From Actinoplanes ianthinogenes (GTDB lineage Bacteria; Actinomycetota; Actinomycetes; Mycobacteriales; Micromonosporaceae), in NCBI RefSeq assembly GCF_018324205.1, contig NZ_AP023356.1, positions 2,559,501-2,623,500 on the forward strand: a DNA stretch of 64,000 bases. Direction: 5' to 3'. Of this stretch, positions 25,987 through 34,796 are shown in pieces (the stretch's first letter is position 1; the number at the start of each line of letters is the position of its first letter). Under the pieces are notes generated by a model that had not been told where the DNA came from, did not search any database, and saw nothing but the letters and a program-made list of their open reading frames with translations. Both the position numbers and the translations under genes were made by a program.

Positions 25987-27759
25987 TTAAGAGGTTGGGT
26001 GCACCACTGCCGCCGACCCGCTCCCCCGCCGCACCGGTTCGGCGACGGCGAGCTGGCCGCCGTGCCGGGTGAACTCGATCGCGGTGGCCGCCCCGATCTC
26101 CGGCGCGTCCGGCCCGAAGACGTGGCCGAGCGCGGTGAGCTGCGGGCCGTACGTCGTGTGGAAGGCCGGCTCGGCCTGGATCCCGGCGGTGTTGCGCTGC
26201 GCGGCGCGCGGCGCGGCCAGCGCCTGGGGCAGGGTCAGACCCAGCTCCAGCCGGCCGTAGATGATCTGCAGCACGGTGGTGATGATCGTCGAGCCGCCGG
26301 GCGCGCCGACCGCCAGGAACGGCTTGCCGTCCTTGAGCACGATCGTCGGCGACATCGAGCTGCGCGGCCGTTTGCCGGGGCCGGGCAGGTTCGGGTCGTC
26401 GAAGGTGCCCTGGGTGCCGGTGAAGTTGAAGTCGGTCAGCTCGTTGTTGAGCATGAAGCCGCGGCCGGGCACGACCATGCCGTTGCCGCCGAACTGCTCC
26501 AGGGTCAGGGTGTACTCCACGACGTTGCCCCACTTGTCGGCGACGGTGAGGTTGGTGGTGCTCATCCCGGTGTCCGGGGTCGCCGCCGCGGTGGCCGGGG
26601 TGCAGCTCGACGGGCCGGGGGCGACCGGCTTCACCAAAGCTTTGTCCGGGTTTATCTGACACGCGCGTCCGGCCGCCCACCGGTCCGAGATCAACTTCCG
26701 CAGGGTCGACTGCGGGGTGCCGGCGCCGACGTAGCGGCCACGGTCGGCGAAGGACAGCGCGGACGCCTCGAGGTAGTAGTGCAGCTTCTCCACCGTCGAC
26801 GCCGAGTCGAGCGGTGACGCCTCGAGGATGTTGAGCGCCTCCCCCACAGCCGTGCCGCCGCTGGACGGGGTGGACATGCCGTAGACGGTCAGGCCCTTGT
26901 AGCCCGACCTGGTCGGCGCGGGGTGGCGGACCCGATACTTCGCGAGATCAGAAGCGGTCAGCCGGCCGGGGCGGATCGGGTAGGCCCACGGCGCGGCCGG
27001 CGAGCCCGAGACCGGGGGATTCGTCACGGTGGCGAGCAGGTCCTCGGCGATGTCGCCGCGGTAGAACGCCCCGGTCCCCTTGCGCGCGATCTCCCGATAC
27101 GTGTCCGCCAGATCCGGGTTACGGATCGTGGTGCCCACCGCCGGCGGCGCCCCACCCGGCAGATACAGCGCCTTCGTCGCGTCGAACTGCCCGAAGGCCG
27201 CCGCGTTCTCGGTCACCTGCCGCCGGAACTCGGCGTCCACCGTGTATCCGCGGTCGGCCACCTCGGCCGCGTCGGTCAGGGCGCTCGACAGGGAACGCGT
27301 GCCCCACTGCCGGGCCGCCGACTCCCAGGTCGCCAGGGTGCCGGGGACTCCGACCGACAGGCCGCTGACCCGGGCCTCGTCGAACGCGTACGGCAACCCG
27401 GTCGCCGGGTTCACGAAGTACGTCGACGTCATCGTGGCCGGCCCGGCCTCGCGTCCGTCGATGGTGAAGACCCGGTGCTTGCGGGCGTCGTAGTAGACGA
27501 AGAACCCACCGCCGCCGATCCCGGAGGCGAACGGCTCGGTCACGCCGAGGGTGGCCGCGGCCGCGACCGCGGCGTCCACCGCGTTGCCGCCGCGGCGCAG
27601 CACCTCGAGCCCGGCCGCGGTGGCGTCGGCGTCCACGGTGGCGATCGCCCCGCCGTACCCCCGCGCCGTCGGCGTCTTCGTCACGGTGGCCGCCGCCGCC
27701 GGCGTCGCGAATCCGAGGGTGGTCAACGAAAGTGCTGCTAGTGCTGATAGGAACCGCAT
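25987..27759 (-). CDS. ggt: Gamma-glutamyltransferase, secreted
   Basis: Secreted proenzyme of 590 residues that cleaves and transfers gamma-glutamyl groups of glutathione and related peptides. The ATG at 27759 follows GGAGG. The signal peptide is FLSALAALSLTTLGFATPAAAA. The large subunit has GGNAVDAAVAAAATLGVTEP and SGIGGGGFFVYYD. Self-cleavage is expected before the Thr of DTGMSTTNLTVADKWGNVV. The small subunit has MLNNELTDFN, PRSSMSPTIVLKDGKP and GAPGGSTIITTVLQII. All of these are family hallmarks. Extracellular scavenging of glutathione is likely. Confidence 0.95.
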   Translation of the reverse strand: MRFLSALAALSLTTLGFATPAAAATVTKTPTARGYGGAIATVDADATAAGLEVLRRGGNAVDAAVAAAATLGVTEPFASGIGGGGFFVYYDARKHRVFTIDGREAGPATMTSTYFVNPATGLPYAFDEARVSGLSVGVPGTLATWESAARQWGTRSLSSALTDAAEVADRGYTVDAEFRRQVTENAAAFGQFDATKALYLPGGAPPAVGTTIRNPDLADTYREIARKGTGAFYRGDIAEDLLATVTNPPVSGSPAAPWAYPIRPGRLTASDLAKYRVRHPAPTRSGYKGLTVYGMSTPSSGGTAVGEALNILEASPLDSASTVEKLHYYLEASALSFADRGRYVGAGTPQSTLRKLISDRWAAGRACQINPDKALVKPVAPGPSSCTPATAAATPDTGMSTTNLTVADKWGNVVEYTLTLEQFGGNGMVVPGRGFMLNNELTDFNFTGTQGTFDDPNLPGPGKRPRSSMSPTIVLKDGKPFLAVGAPGGSTIITTVLQIIYGRLELGLTLPQALAAPRAAQRNTAGIQAEPAFHTTYGPQLTALGHVFGPDAPEIGAATAIEFTRHGGQLAVAEPVRRGSGSAAVVHPTS

Positions 27760-27837
27760 CGGCCCTCCAGACAGGACAGTGTCGGTTGTCAATCCCTGCC
27801 TACCGCTGATGACGGCCGGACACAACCGCTACAACGA

Positions 27838-29343
27838 TCAACCGACACCGAACGGTTCGGGTTCGACCGCCGGGCACGTCGCGCCGGCGGCCGGCAGGGT
27901 GAGGTCGATCAGGTAGCGCTCGACCGCCGCCTTCACGCAGGGACTGTGCGAGTACGCGATGTGCCCCCACCCCTGATAGGTCAGCAGCCGCGCGTTCGGC
28001 CCGAGTTGCGCCGCCACCTGCCGCGCCCAGGCGTGCCCGGTCGCCGGATCGTGCAACGCGTTGACCAGCAGCGTCGGCAGCTTCGCCGGGGACAGCGTCC
28101 GCTGCGGGCTGGCCGGCGGCACCGGCCAGCCGACGCAGCCCGCGGCCGCGGACAGGGCCAGCGGTGAGGCACGGACCTGCGGCGCGAGGCCCGCCAAGAT
28201 CTCAAGACGCTTCCGGTACGCGGTGAAGTCCCCCACCGGCAGCGCCCAGTCCCCGCAGAACACCGCCGGGAAACTGTTCGGCGTCAGGTCCACCGGCGCC
28301 GCCTCGCGCGCCCGTCGCCCGGCCGCCGCCGCGGGATGGGCGGCGTCCTGGAGGTAGTGCGCGAACGAGAACCACTGCGGGTCGTAGAACGCGCTGAACG
28401 CCGCCGAGATCAGCTCCCAGACACCGAGCTTGGCCGGCGGGTCGTACGGATCCTCCAGCGTCCCGGCCGCCGCCCGGCCCAGCAGCGTCGCCCACAGTTT
28501 CGGGATGTCCTGCCCGCGCAGCACGCACCGGGCGTCCCGGGCGCACCACTTGACGAACTCGGTGAACGAGTCCTGCACCGCGACGGTCTCCTGGGCCAGG
28601 AACGTGTCCACGTCCACGCTGTGGTCCATCACCGAGTCCAGCACCGCGGCCCGCAGCGTGCCCGGGTGATACTCGCCGTACAGCTCGCCGATCAGCGAGC
28701 CGTACGACGCGCCCATGATGCTGATCCTGGGCTCGCCGAGCGCGACCCGCAGCGCCTCCACGTCCCGGACCACGCTGCCGGTGTCGGCGTGCTCGACCAC
28801 CGGCCCGCTGCGGGCGGTGCAGTCGGCGGCCAGCTTGCGGTTGTACTCGGCCAGCGCGCGGAACGCGGCCTCGTCCGGGACCAGCGGCGACGGTTTCGCG
28901 TCGACCAGCGCCTGGTCGCAGAGCACCGGGGCGCTGCGGCCCACCCCGCGCGGGTCGAGCCCGATGATGTCGAACCGCTTGAGCAGCTCCGGCGTGAAGT
29001 CGGCGTCCAGCGTCATGTTGACCGCCGAGCCGCCGGGGCCGCCCGGGTTCACGATCAGCACGCCGATCCGCCGCGCCGGGTCGGTCGCCTGCCGCCGGGC
29101 CATCCGCAGCTCGATCGTCGGCCCGTACGGGTCGGCCCAGTTCGCCGGGACCCGCATGACGCCGCACTGCACCTTCTCGTCCTCGGGACAGGCCGTCCAG
29201 CTCACCGGCCCCGCGGCGACCGCCGGCCGGAGGAATCCGACAAGGGTGGCAAGGGTGAGGATCGCCGCCGTGACCGGCCGTCGCAAAGCTCGCAAAACCC
29301 AACTCTCCGCCCTGCGCGGCGGGAGTCGGCCGCGCGGCACCAT
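27838..29343 (-). CDS. Secreted S33-family tripeptidyl aminopeptidase-like hydrolase
   Basis: About 501 residues from ATG 29343 (GTG 29355 is also possible). A signal peptide (VTAAILTLATLVGFLRPAVAA) precedes an alpha/beta-hydrolase fold. The oxyanion motif is IVNPGGPGGSAVN, the nucleophile elbow is SIMGASYGSLIGELYGEYHP, and the late Asp and His lie in ALHDPATGHAWA and GWGHIAYSHSPCV. The layout is that of SlpD/SlpE-type tripeptidyl aminopeptidases of Streptomyces. It is divergent from the dehydrogenase lipoprotein, with a palindromic site between them. Confidence 0.9.
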   Translation of the reverse strand: MVPRGRLPPRRAESWVLRALRRPVTAAILTLATLVGFLRPAVAAGPVSWTACPEDEKVQCGVMRVPANWADPYGPTIELRMARRQATDPARRIGVLIVNPGGPGGSAVNMTLDADFTPELLKRFDIIGLDPRGVGRSAPVLCDQALVDAKPSPLVPDEAAFRALAEYNRKLAADCTARSGPVVEHADTGSVVRDVEALRVALGEPRISIMGASYGSLIGELYGEYHPGTLRAAVLDSVMDHSVDVDTFLAQETVAVQDSFTEFVKWCARDARCVLRGQDIPKLWATLLGRAAAGTLEDPYDPPAKLGVWELISAAFSAFYDPQWFSFAHYLQDAAHPAAAAGRRAREAAPVDLTPNSFPAVFCGDWALPVGDFTAYRKRLEILAGLAPQVRASPLALSAAAGCVGWPVPPASPQRTLSPAKLPTLLVNALHDPATGHAWARQVAAQLGPNARLLTYQGWGHIAYSHSPCVKAAVERYLIDLTLPAAGATCPAVEPEPFGVG

Positions 29344-29370
29344 CTTCGGTCGCACTCAGGCAACGATTCT

Positions 29371-29408
29371 GGGGAATGCCCGTTTTTGCATCATATGGGG
29401 CATTCCCC
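29371..29408. promoter_or_regulatory. 11-bp inverted repeat in a divergent promoter region
   Basis: GGGGAATGCCC (29371-29381) and GGGCATTCCCC (29398-29408) are exact inverted repeats around a 16-bp AT-rich centre (GTTTTTGCATCATATG). The site lies between the starts of the leftward S33 peptidase and the rightward dehydrogenase. Its right arm overlaps the expected -35 of the latter. A dyad operator controlling both genes is likely. Confidence 0.5.
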
Positions 29409-29435
29409 GGCGAAGGGGCGTGGCAGGGTTGGACC

Positions 29436-30524
29436 ATGACGACCGTCACACGCCTGGCCATCGCCACCGCCGGGGCCGTCCTGGTGACCGCCTGCTCGGC
29501 CGAGCAGCCGCCCACGGTGGACCCGGTCCCGTCGGTGTCGGCGTCCGCGCCGCCGCCGGCCGCCACGGCCACCGGCCCCGACCTGGCGGCCACCCCGGAG
29601 ATCGTCGCGACCGGGATCCAGGTCCCGTGGGGCCTGGCCTTCCTCGACGACGGGAGCGCGCTGGTCGCCGAGCGGCAGACCGGCGACATCTACCAGGTGA
29701 AGCCCGGCACCGAGAAGAAGAAGGTGTACACCGTCCCCGGCGTGCGGGCCGGCGGCGAGGGCGGCCTGCTGGGCCTGGCCGTGCGGGACGACTGGATCTA
29801 CGCCTACTTCACCGGTGACGACGACAACCGGATCGTCCGCTTCCGGCGCTCCGACCGTACCCAGGAAGTGATCTTCAAGGGGCTGGACCGGGGGCCGCGG
29901 CACAACGGCGGGCGGCTCGCCTTCGGCCCGGACGGGATGCTGTACGTGGGCACCGGCGACGCCGGCGACGAGCCGCAGTCGCAGGACCGCGACGACCCGA
30001 ACGGCAAGATTTTGCGGCTCACCCCGGAGGGCAAGCCGGCGCCGGGCAACCCGTTCCCCGGCTCACCGGTCTGGAGCCTGGGGCACCGCAACGTGCAGGG
30101 CCTGGCCTGGGACGCGCAGGGCCGGATGTACGGCATCGAGTTCGGCCAGGACACCTGGGACGAGGTGAACATCATCCAGCCGGGCAAGAACTACGGCTGG
30201 CCGGAGGTGGAGGGCAAGGGCGGCGACGCGCGGTACACCGACCCGATCGTGCAGTGGCGCACCGACGACGCGTCGCCCAGCGGGGCGGCGGTCTCCGGCA
30301 CTACGCTGTACGTCGCCGCCCTCAAGGGCGAACGACTGTGGACGGTCCCGCTGACCGGCGGCACCGCGAAAGCCGAGTTCCAAGGCGAGTTCGGCCGGCT
30401 CCGCACGGTCGCCGTGGCCGCCGACGGTTCGCTGTGGCTGACCACCTCGAACACCGACGGCCGCGGCGATCCGCGGGACGGCGACGACCGGATACTGCGC
30501 TTCCCGCCCCTACCTGGGGGGTAG
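29436..30524 (+). CDS. PQQ-dependent sugar dehydrogenase-like lipoprotein
   Basis: Protein of 362 residues. The N-terminus (RLAIATAGAVLVTACSAEQ) is a lipoprotein signal with a TAC lipobox. The soluble glucose/sorbosone dehydrogenase propeller shows VPWGLAFLDDGSALVAERQT, GGLLGLAVRDDWIYAYFT, RHNGGRLAFGPDGMLYVGTG, SLGHRNVQGLAWDAQGRMY and EVNIIQPGKNYGWPEVEG. These include the conserved His and Arg around the cofactor. It probably acts on an extracytoplasmic sugar; actinobacterial members may use other cofactors. A CAGGGT hexamer lies 6 nt before the ATG, so the mRNA may be leaderless. Confidence 0.88.
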   Translation: MTTVTRLAIATAGAVLVTACSAEQPPTVDPVPSVSASAPPPAATATGPDLAATPEIVATGIQVPWGLAFLDDGSALVAERQTGDIYQVKPGTEKKKVYTVPGVRAGGEGGLLGLAVRDDWIYAYFTGDDDNRIVRFRRSDRTQEVIFKGLDRGPRHNGGRLAFGPDGMLYVGTGDAGDEPQSQDRDDPNGKILRLTPEGKPAPGNPFPGSPVWSLGHRNVQGLAWDAQGRMYGIEFGQDTWDEVNIIQPGKNYGWPEVEGKGGDARYTDPIVQWRTDDASPSGAAVSGTTLYVAALKGERLWTVPLTGGTAKAEFQGEFGRLRTVAVAADGSLWLTTSNTDGRGDPRDGDDRILRFPPLPGG

Positions 30525-30758
30525 CTCCGGGAGCGCGGATATCGCCTTGGCGTAAATCGCCATCTGCTTGGCGTTGGGGACCACACCGTAGACCCGCAGC
30601 TGGTCCTGGAGGGCCTGCTTGATCTGATCCTCGGACTGGCCGCGGTGGGTCTGGGCCACCCGGTTGACGACATAGTCGACTCGGAGCTGCGCCTGCCAGC
30701 CAGCTGCGCGCTGGCCGCCGGATCTGCCGAGGCTGCTGAGTGAGGCGAGGGGTTCCAT
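30510..30758 (-). CDS. Small hypothetical protein
   Basis: Protein of 82 residues from ATG 30758 (MEPLASLSSLGRSGG...). The helical core reads VDYVVNRVAQTHRGQSEDQI and QALQDQLRVYGVVPN. No known domain or signal peptide. The open frame extends upstream to about 30962, but that part is composition-driven. Its end overlaps the convergent dehydrogenase stop by 15 bp. Confidence 0.6.
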   Translation of the reverse strand: MEPLASLSSLGRSGGQRAAGWQAQLRVDYVVNRVAQTHRGQSEDQIKQALQDQLRVYGVVPNAKQMAIYAKAISALPELPPR

Positions 30759-30847
30759 GCCCCGGTTATCGGTTGCACAGGTAGCTGTCTTGAAGATTTG
30801 CGGACCCTGTGCACCACGATGGCAACCGGGGCACACCTGCTCGCACA

Positions 30848-31102
30848 TCAGTCCTGCGGCGCGTCCGTCTCGTCGGGCTGCTCGGCGAGCGGTTTCGGCG
30901 GGTTCAGCCGCAGCCAGAGCAGCATCAGGCCGCCCAGGGCGAGCATCGCCAGCCCCATCCACAGGTTGATCCGGACACCCTGGGCCTTGTCGATCTCCGC
31001 CGGGGTGTCGAAGATGCCCAGCAGCGTGACGATCACCCCGTAGACGACGAACATGCCGCCGATGACCGCGCGTACGTCGAAGAGCCGTGTCTTGTCAGGC
31101 AT
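30848..31102 (-). CDS. Small membrane protein accompanying the sodium symporter
   Basis: Protein of 84 residues with two hydrophobic helices (VIGGMFVVYGVIVTLLGIF and LWMGLAMLALGGLMLLWLRL) and an acidic C-terminus (EQPDETDAPQD). It lies 7 bp downstream of the SSS symporter on the same strand. Such small proteins often sit next to SSS transporters in actinobacteria and may be accessory subunits; that role is inferred. Confidence 0.75.
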   Translation of the reverse strand: MPDKTRLFDVRAVIGGMFVVYGVIVTLLGIFDTPAEIDKAQGVRINLWMGLAMLALGGLMLLWLRLNPPKPLAEQPDETDAPQD

Positions 31103-31109
31103 GTCGACC

Positions 31110-32765
31110 TCACCAGAAGGGGACGTAGAGGAGGGCGGCCAGGATCAGCGCGACGGTGCCGAGCACCACCGGGTTGCGCCACCAGACCTTCTCACCGGTG
31201 ATCACCACGTCGGCGCCGGTGCTCGGCCCGGCCAGGCCGTAGACCAGGCCGCGCAGCTCGTTGTCCGGCTTGCCCGGGGTGAACGGGGTGACGATCCCGG
31301 CGACGATCACGGCGACCACGAACGCGGCGCCGGCGCCCCAGAAGCTCTCCTCCAGGTCGGAGTTGAACTTGAGCACCTCGCTCAGGTGCAGGACGTACAG
31401 GGTGAGCGAGGCGAGGAAGCCGAGCAGCAGGGACCAGAAACCGGCCCAGGCGGACATCCGCTTCCAGAACATGCCGACGATGAACGTGGCGAACAGGGGC
31501 GCGTTGAACAGCGAGAACAGCGCCTGGATGTAGTTCATGATGTTGTTGAAGTCGGCCGCGATGAAGGCCGTGCCGATCCCGATCAGCACGCCGACCACCG
31601 TGGCGATCCGGCCGACCCGCAGGTAGTACCCGTCCGGCCGGTCCTTGCGGACGTAGGACTGCCAGATGTCGTACGTGAAAACGGTGTTGAATCCGCTCAC
31701 GTTGGCCGCCATGCCGGCCATGAACGAGGCGACCAGACCGGTGACCGCCACCCCGAGCACGCCGTTGGGCAGCAGGTCGCGCATCAGCAGCGGGATCGCG
31801 TAGTCGTACTTCAGCGCGCCCTGATCGGCGCCCAGCCCCTGCACGGTGACCAGGGCGATCAGGCCGGGGATCACGGTGACCACCGGGATCAGCAGTTTCG
31901 GGAACGCCCCGATGATCGGGGTACGCCGGGCCGCGTTCATGTCCTTGGCGCTGAGCGCCCGCTGCACCTCGGCGAAGTTCGTCGTCCAGTACCCGAACGA
32001 CAGCACGAAGCCGAGACCGAAGATGATCCCGATCCAGCTGGCGCCGAGCGGGTTGTCGGTGCTGGCGGTGTTCGAGAACGTGTGCAGGGCCGCGTCGCCC
32101 AGTTTGCTGTTCTGCACCTGGTCGACGAGGCCGTTCCAGCCGCCCACCTTGACCAGGCCGATGATGGTGATCGGGAGCAGGCCGGCCAGGATCACGAAGA
32201 ACTGGAGCACCTCGTTGTAGATCGCCGAGGAGAGCCCGCCGAGGGTGATGTAGACCAGCACGATCGCCGCGCCGATCACGATGGAGAGCCAGAGCGGCCA
32301 GCCGAGCAGCGCTTGCAGGATCAGTGCCAGGGCGTACAGGTTGACGCCGGCGATCAGCACCTGGGCCACCGCGAAGCTGAGCGCGTTGAACAGGTGGGTG
32401 GGCCGGTTGAACCGCAGCCGGAGGAACTCCGGGACGCTGCGCACCTTGGAGCCGTAGTAGAACGGCATCATCACGATGCCGAGGAAGACCATCGCCGGGA
32501 CGGCGCCGACCCAGTAGTAGTGCAGGGTCATCATGCCGTACTGGGCGCCGTTGGCGGCCATGCCGATGATCTCCAGCGCGCCGAGGTTCGCCGAGATGAA
32601 GGCCAGGCCGGTGACCCAGGCCGGCATCGAGCGCCCGGAGAGGAAGAAGTCGGCGCTGTTGCGGATCGCCCGGCGGGCCGCGAAGCCGACGCCCAGCACG
32701 GTGACGAAATAGATCGCGAGGATCAGATAATCGACGAAGTCCACGTCGAGCCGTAGACCGCTCAC
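31110..32765 (-). CDS. Sodium:solute symporter (SSS/SGLT family)
   Basis: Transporter of 551 residues with about 14 membrane helices. The start motif DFFLSGRSMPAWVTGLAFIS is an SSS signature. GALEIIGMAANGAQYGM and the later SFGYWTTNFAEVQRALSAKD and AGMAANVSGFNTVFTYDIW match the SGLT-like core that couples Na+ to sugar or similar solutes. The GTG 32765 start has a strong GGAGGTGAGG upstream. The substrate is unknown; the layout is closest to the sugar (vSGLT-like) branch. It is probably cotranscribed with the small membrane protein downstream. Confidence 0.92.
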   Translation of the reverse strand: MSGLRLDVDFVDYLILAIYFVTVLGVGFAARRAIRNSADFFLSGRSMPAWVTGLAFISANLGALEIIGMAANGAQYGMMTLHYYWVGAVPAMVFLGIVMMPFYYGSKVRSVPEFLRLRFNRPTHLFNALSFAVAQVLIAGVNLYALALILQALLGWPLWLSIVIGAAIVLVYITLGGLSSAIYNEVLQFFVILAGLLPITIIGLVKVGGWNGLVDQVQNSKLGDAALHTFSNTASTDNPLGASWIGIIFGLGFVLSFGYWTTNFAEVQRALSAKDMNAARRTPIIGAFPKLLIPVVTVIPGLIALVTVQGLGADQGALKYDYAIPLLMRDLLPNGVLGVAVTGLVASFMAGMAANVSGFNTVFTYDIWQSYVRKDRPDGYYLRVGRIATVVGVLIGIGTAFIAADFNNIMNYIQALFSLFNAPLFATFIVGMFWKRMSAWAGFWSLLLGFLASLTLYVLHLSEVLKFNSDLEESFWGAGAAFVVAVIVAGIVTPFTPGKPDNELRGLVYGLAGPSTGADVVITGEKVWWRNPVVLGTVALILAALLYVPFW

Positions 32766-32816
32766 GGCCTCACCTCCAGGGGGTTTCGGCCCGGGACTAC
32801 CCGGATCGAAGATCTT

Positions 32817-33464
32817 TCACACCCGCTTGGCGAGCAGCGCCTCCAGGCCGTCGAGAATGCGCTCCAGCCCGAAGGAGAGCGCCTGGTCCTGTCCACCGTG
32901 GGCGGTCATGTCGGCGATCGCGGCGGTGACCGCCGGGAAGCGGGCGGCGTGCTCGGTGAGCGCGGTGATCATGCCCGACTCGTCCGGCTGCATGGCCAGG
33001 GCACGGACCTGCGCGGCGAGGATCGCGACGGTGTCCATGCGTTCGGCGCCGGTCAGCCCGGCCGGCATGCGGGCCAGGGCCGCCTCCATCCAGTCGAGTT
33101 CGTGCGGGCCGATGGGCCGCTTTCCGGTCGATGCCACCAACGCCCAGCTGTGCCGTAGGAAAACGGATAAAAGGCATTTTGTCCAGGTGATCAGCGCATC
33201 GCGCCACCCCGCCTCCGGCAGAGTGGGCGCGGCACCCATGACCCGCTCCAACATCACCGCGACCAACTCAGTCTTGCCCGGCAAATACCGATATAGGGCC
33301 ATTTTGGTGTAACCGAGATCGGCGGCCACCCGCTGCATCGTGACCGCGTCCAGCCCCTCCGCATCGGCCACCGCGATCGCCACGTCGGCGATCGCCTCCA
33401 GCGTCAACGCCGGTTTCGGCCCCCGCTTCCCGCCGGCCCGCTCCTGCCACAGGAAATCAGCCAC
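32817..33464 (-). CDS. TetR-family repressor divergent from an FAD monooxygenase
   Basis: Protein of 215 residues from GTG 33464 after GGAGGG. The N-terminal helix-turn-helix reads AIADVAIAVADAEGLDAVTM then QRVAADLGYTKMALYRYLPG. The C-terminal TetR_C-like domain (ALVASTGKRPIGPHELDWME) would bind a ligand. It shares a 75-bp promoter region with the monooxygenase gene and presumably represses it and itself, as in TetR/oxygenase detoxification pairs. Confidence 0.92.
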   Translation of the reverse strand: MADFLWQERAGGKRGPKPALTLEAIADVAIAVADAEGLDAVTMQRVAADLGYTKMALYRYLPGKTELVAVMLERVMGAAPTLPEAGWRDALITWTKCLLSVFLRHSWALVASTGKRPIGPHELDWMEAALARMPAGLTGAERMDTVAILAAQVRALAMQPDESGMITALTEHAARFPAVTAAIADMTAHGGQDQALSFGLERILDGLEALLAKRV

Positions 33465-33484
33465 TTGCCCTCCTTGCTAACTGC

Positions 33485-33520
33485 GTCTACCGTACACAGA
33501 AATAACCGAGTCCAATGGAC
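33485..33520. promoter_or_regulatory. Two palindromic operator candidates
   Basis: GTCTAC-C-GTACAC (33485-33497, one mismatch) and GTCCA-A-TGGAC (33510-33520, perfect 5-bp arms) lie between the divergent TetR and monooxygenase starts. Either could be the TetR operator. Confidence 0.45.
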
Positions 33521-33539
33521 ACAGTTTCTGGAGGATGAC

Positions 33540-34703
33540 ATGGACGTCCTGATCTCCGGCGCGAGCATCGCGGGCCCCGCCCTGGCCTACTGGCTGGCTC
33601 GCCACGGTCACCGCCCGACGATCGTCGAGATCGCTCCGCGTCTGCGCACCGGCGGCCAGGCCGTCGACTTCCGCGGCGACCTGCACATGGGCGTGCTGGA
33701 CAAGATGGGGGTGCTGCCGGCCCTGCGCGAGGTGCAGACCCACGGCAAGGCGATGCGTTTCGTCGACGAGCACGGCGAGCGGCAGATGGAGTGGCCGGCC
33801 GAGATGGCCGGCGGCGACCTGGAGGTCTTCCGCGGCGACCTGGCCCGGATCCTCTGCGAGGCCTCCGACGCCACGGAGTACCTGTTCGGCGACCGGATCG
33901 CCGCGATGGACGAGACCCCGGCCGGCGTCGACGTCACCTTCGCCTCCGGCCGGCAGCGCACCTTCGACCTGGTCGTCGGCGCCGACGGCGTGCACTCCGG
34001 GGTGCGGCGGCTGGCCTTCGGCCCGGACGACCGGTTCGTCAAGCACCTCGGCTACTACGTCGCCACCTGGGCGATCCCGAACGAGTGGGACCTGACCCCG
34101 GACCACCTGTGGCACAGCGCGCCCGGCCGGATGATCGGGGTCAGCGGCAACCACCGCGATCCCGGGGCGGCCGACGTCCTGGCGATGTTCGCCGCGCCGA
34201 AGCTGACCTACGACCGCCACGACCCGGAGGCGCAGAAGGCGATCCTGCGCGAACGACTGGGCGGGATGGGCTGGCTCGGCCCCCGCTTCCTGGCCGAGCT
34301 GGACAAGGTCGACGACCTCTACTTCGACCAGATCTGCCGGGTCGACGCCCCGGAGTGGTCCCGCGGCCGGATCGTCCTGCTCGGCGACGCGGCCTGCGGC
34401 GCCACGATCGGCGGCCAGGGCACCGGCACCGCGGTCGTCTGCGCCTACGTCCTGGCCGGCGAGCTGGCCGCGGCCGGCGGCGACCACCGCGTCGCCTTCC
34501 CGCGATACGTCCAGCGGATCGCCAAGTTCGCCCGCGGCACGCAGAAGGGCGGCGACACCACCGGCCGCTTCATGGCCCCGAAGACCGACCGCGGCATCCG
34601 CATGCGGAACTACCTCAACAACCAGAAATGGTTTCTGGACTTCACCTTCAAGATCGCGTCCGGCCGGAGCACCAACCTCCAGCTCCCCGACTACACCTTT
34701 TAA
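33540..34703 (+). CDS. FAD-dependent monooxygenase (PF01494 type)
   Basis: Protein of 387 residues from ATG 33540 with GGAGG five bases upstream. GxGxxG-like LISGASIAGPALAYWLARHG binds FAD. The DG motif is LVVGADGVHSGVRRLAFGPD and the GD motif is RIVLLGDAACGATIGGQGTG, in the order of aromatic hydroxylases (p-hydroxybenzoate hydroxylase fold). A relation to TetX- or Rox-like drug-modifying oxygenases is possible; the substrate cannot be read. The divergent TetR suggests induction by the substrate. Palindrome array B lies downstream. Confidence 0.9.
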   Translation: MDVLISGASIAGPALAYWLARHGHRPTIVEIAPRLRTGGQAVDFRGDLHMGVLDKMGVLPALREVQTHGKAMRFVDEHGERQMEWPAEMAGGDLEVFRGDLARILCEASDATEYLFGDRIAAMDETPAGVDVTFASGRQRTFDLVVGADGVHSGVRRLAFGPDDRFVKHLGYYVATWAIPNEWDLTPDHLWHSAPGRMIGVSGNHRDPGAADVLAMFAAPKLTYDRHDPEAQKAILRERLGGMGWLGPRFLAELDKVDDLYFDQICRVDAPEWSRGRIVLLGDAACGATIGGQGTGTAVVCAYVLAGELAAAGGDHRVAFPRYVQRIAKFARGTQKGGDTTGRFMAPKTDRGIRMRNYLNNQKWFLDFTFKIASGRSTNLQLPDYTF

Positions 34704-34796
34704 CCCCCGCTTTCGGTACGCCCACAGCACCGCCCCGCCCAGCCCAGCCCGCGAGGCGCGCCACGGTCCGGACCGCCGCGCGCCTCGCGGTCACCC

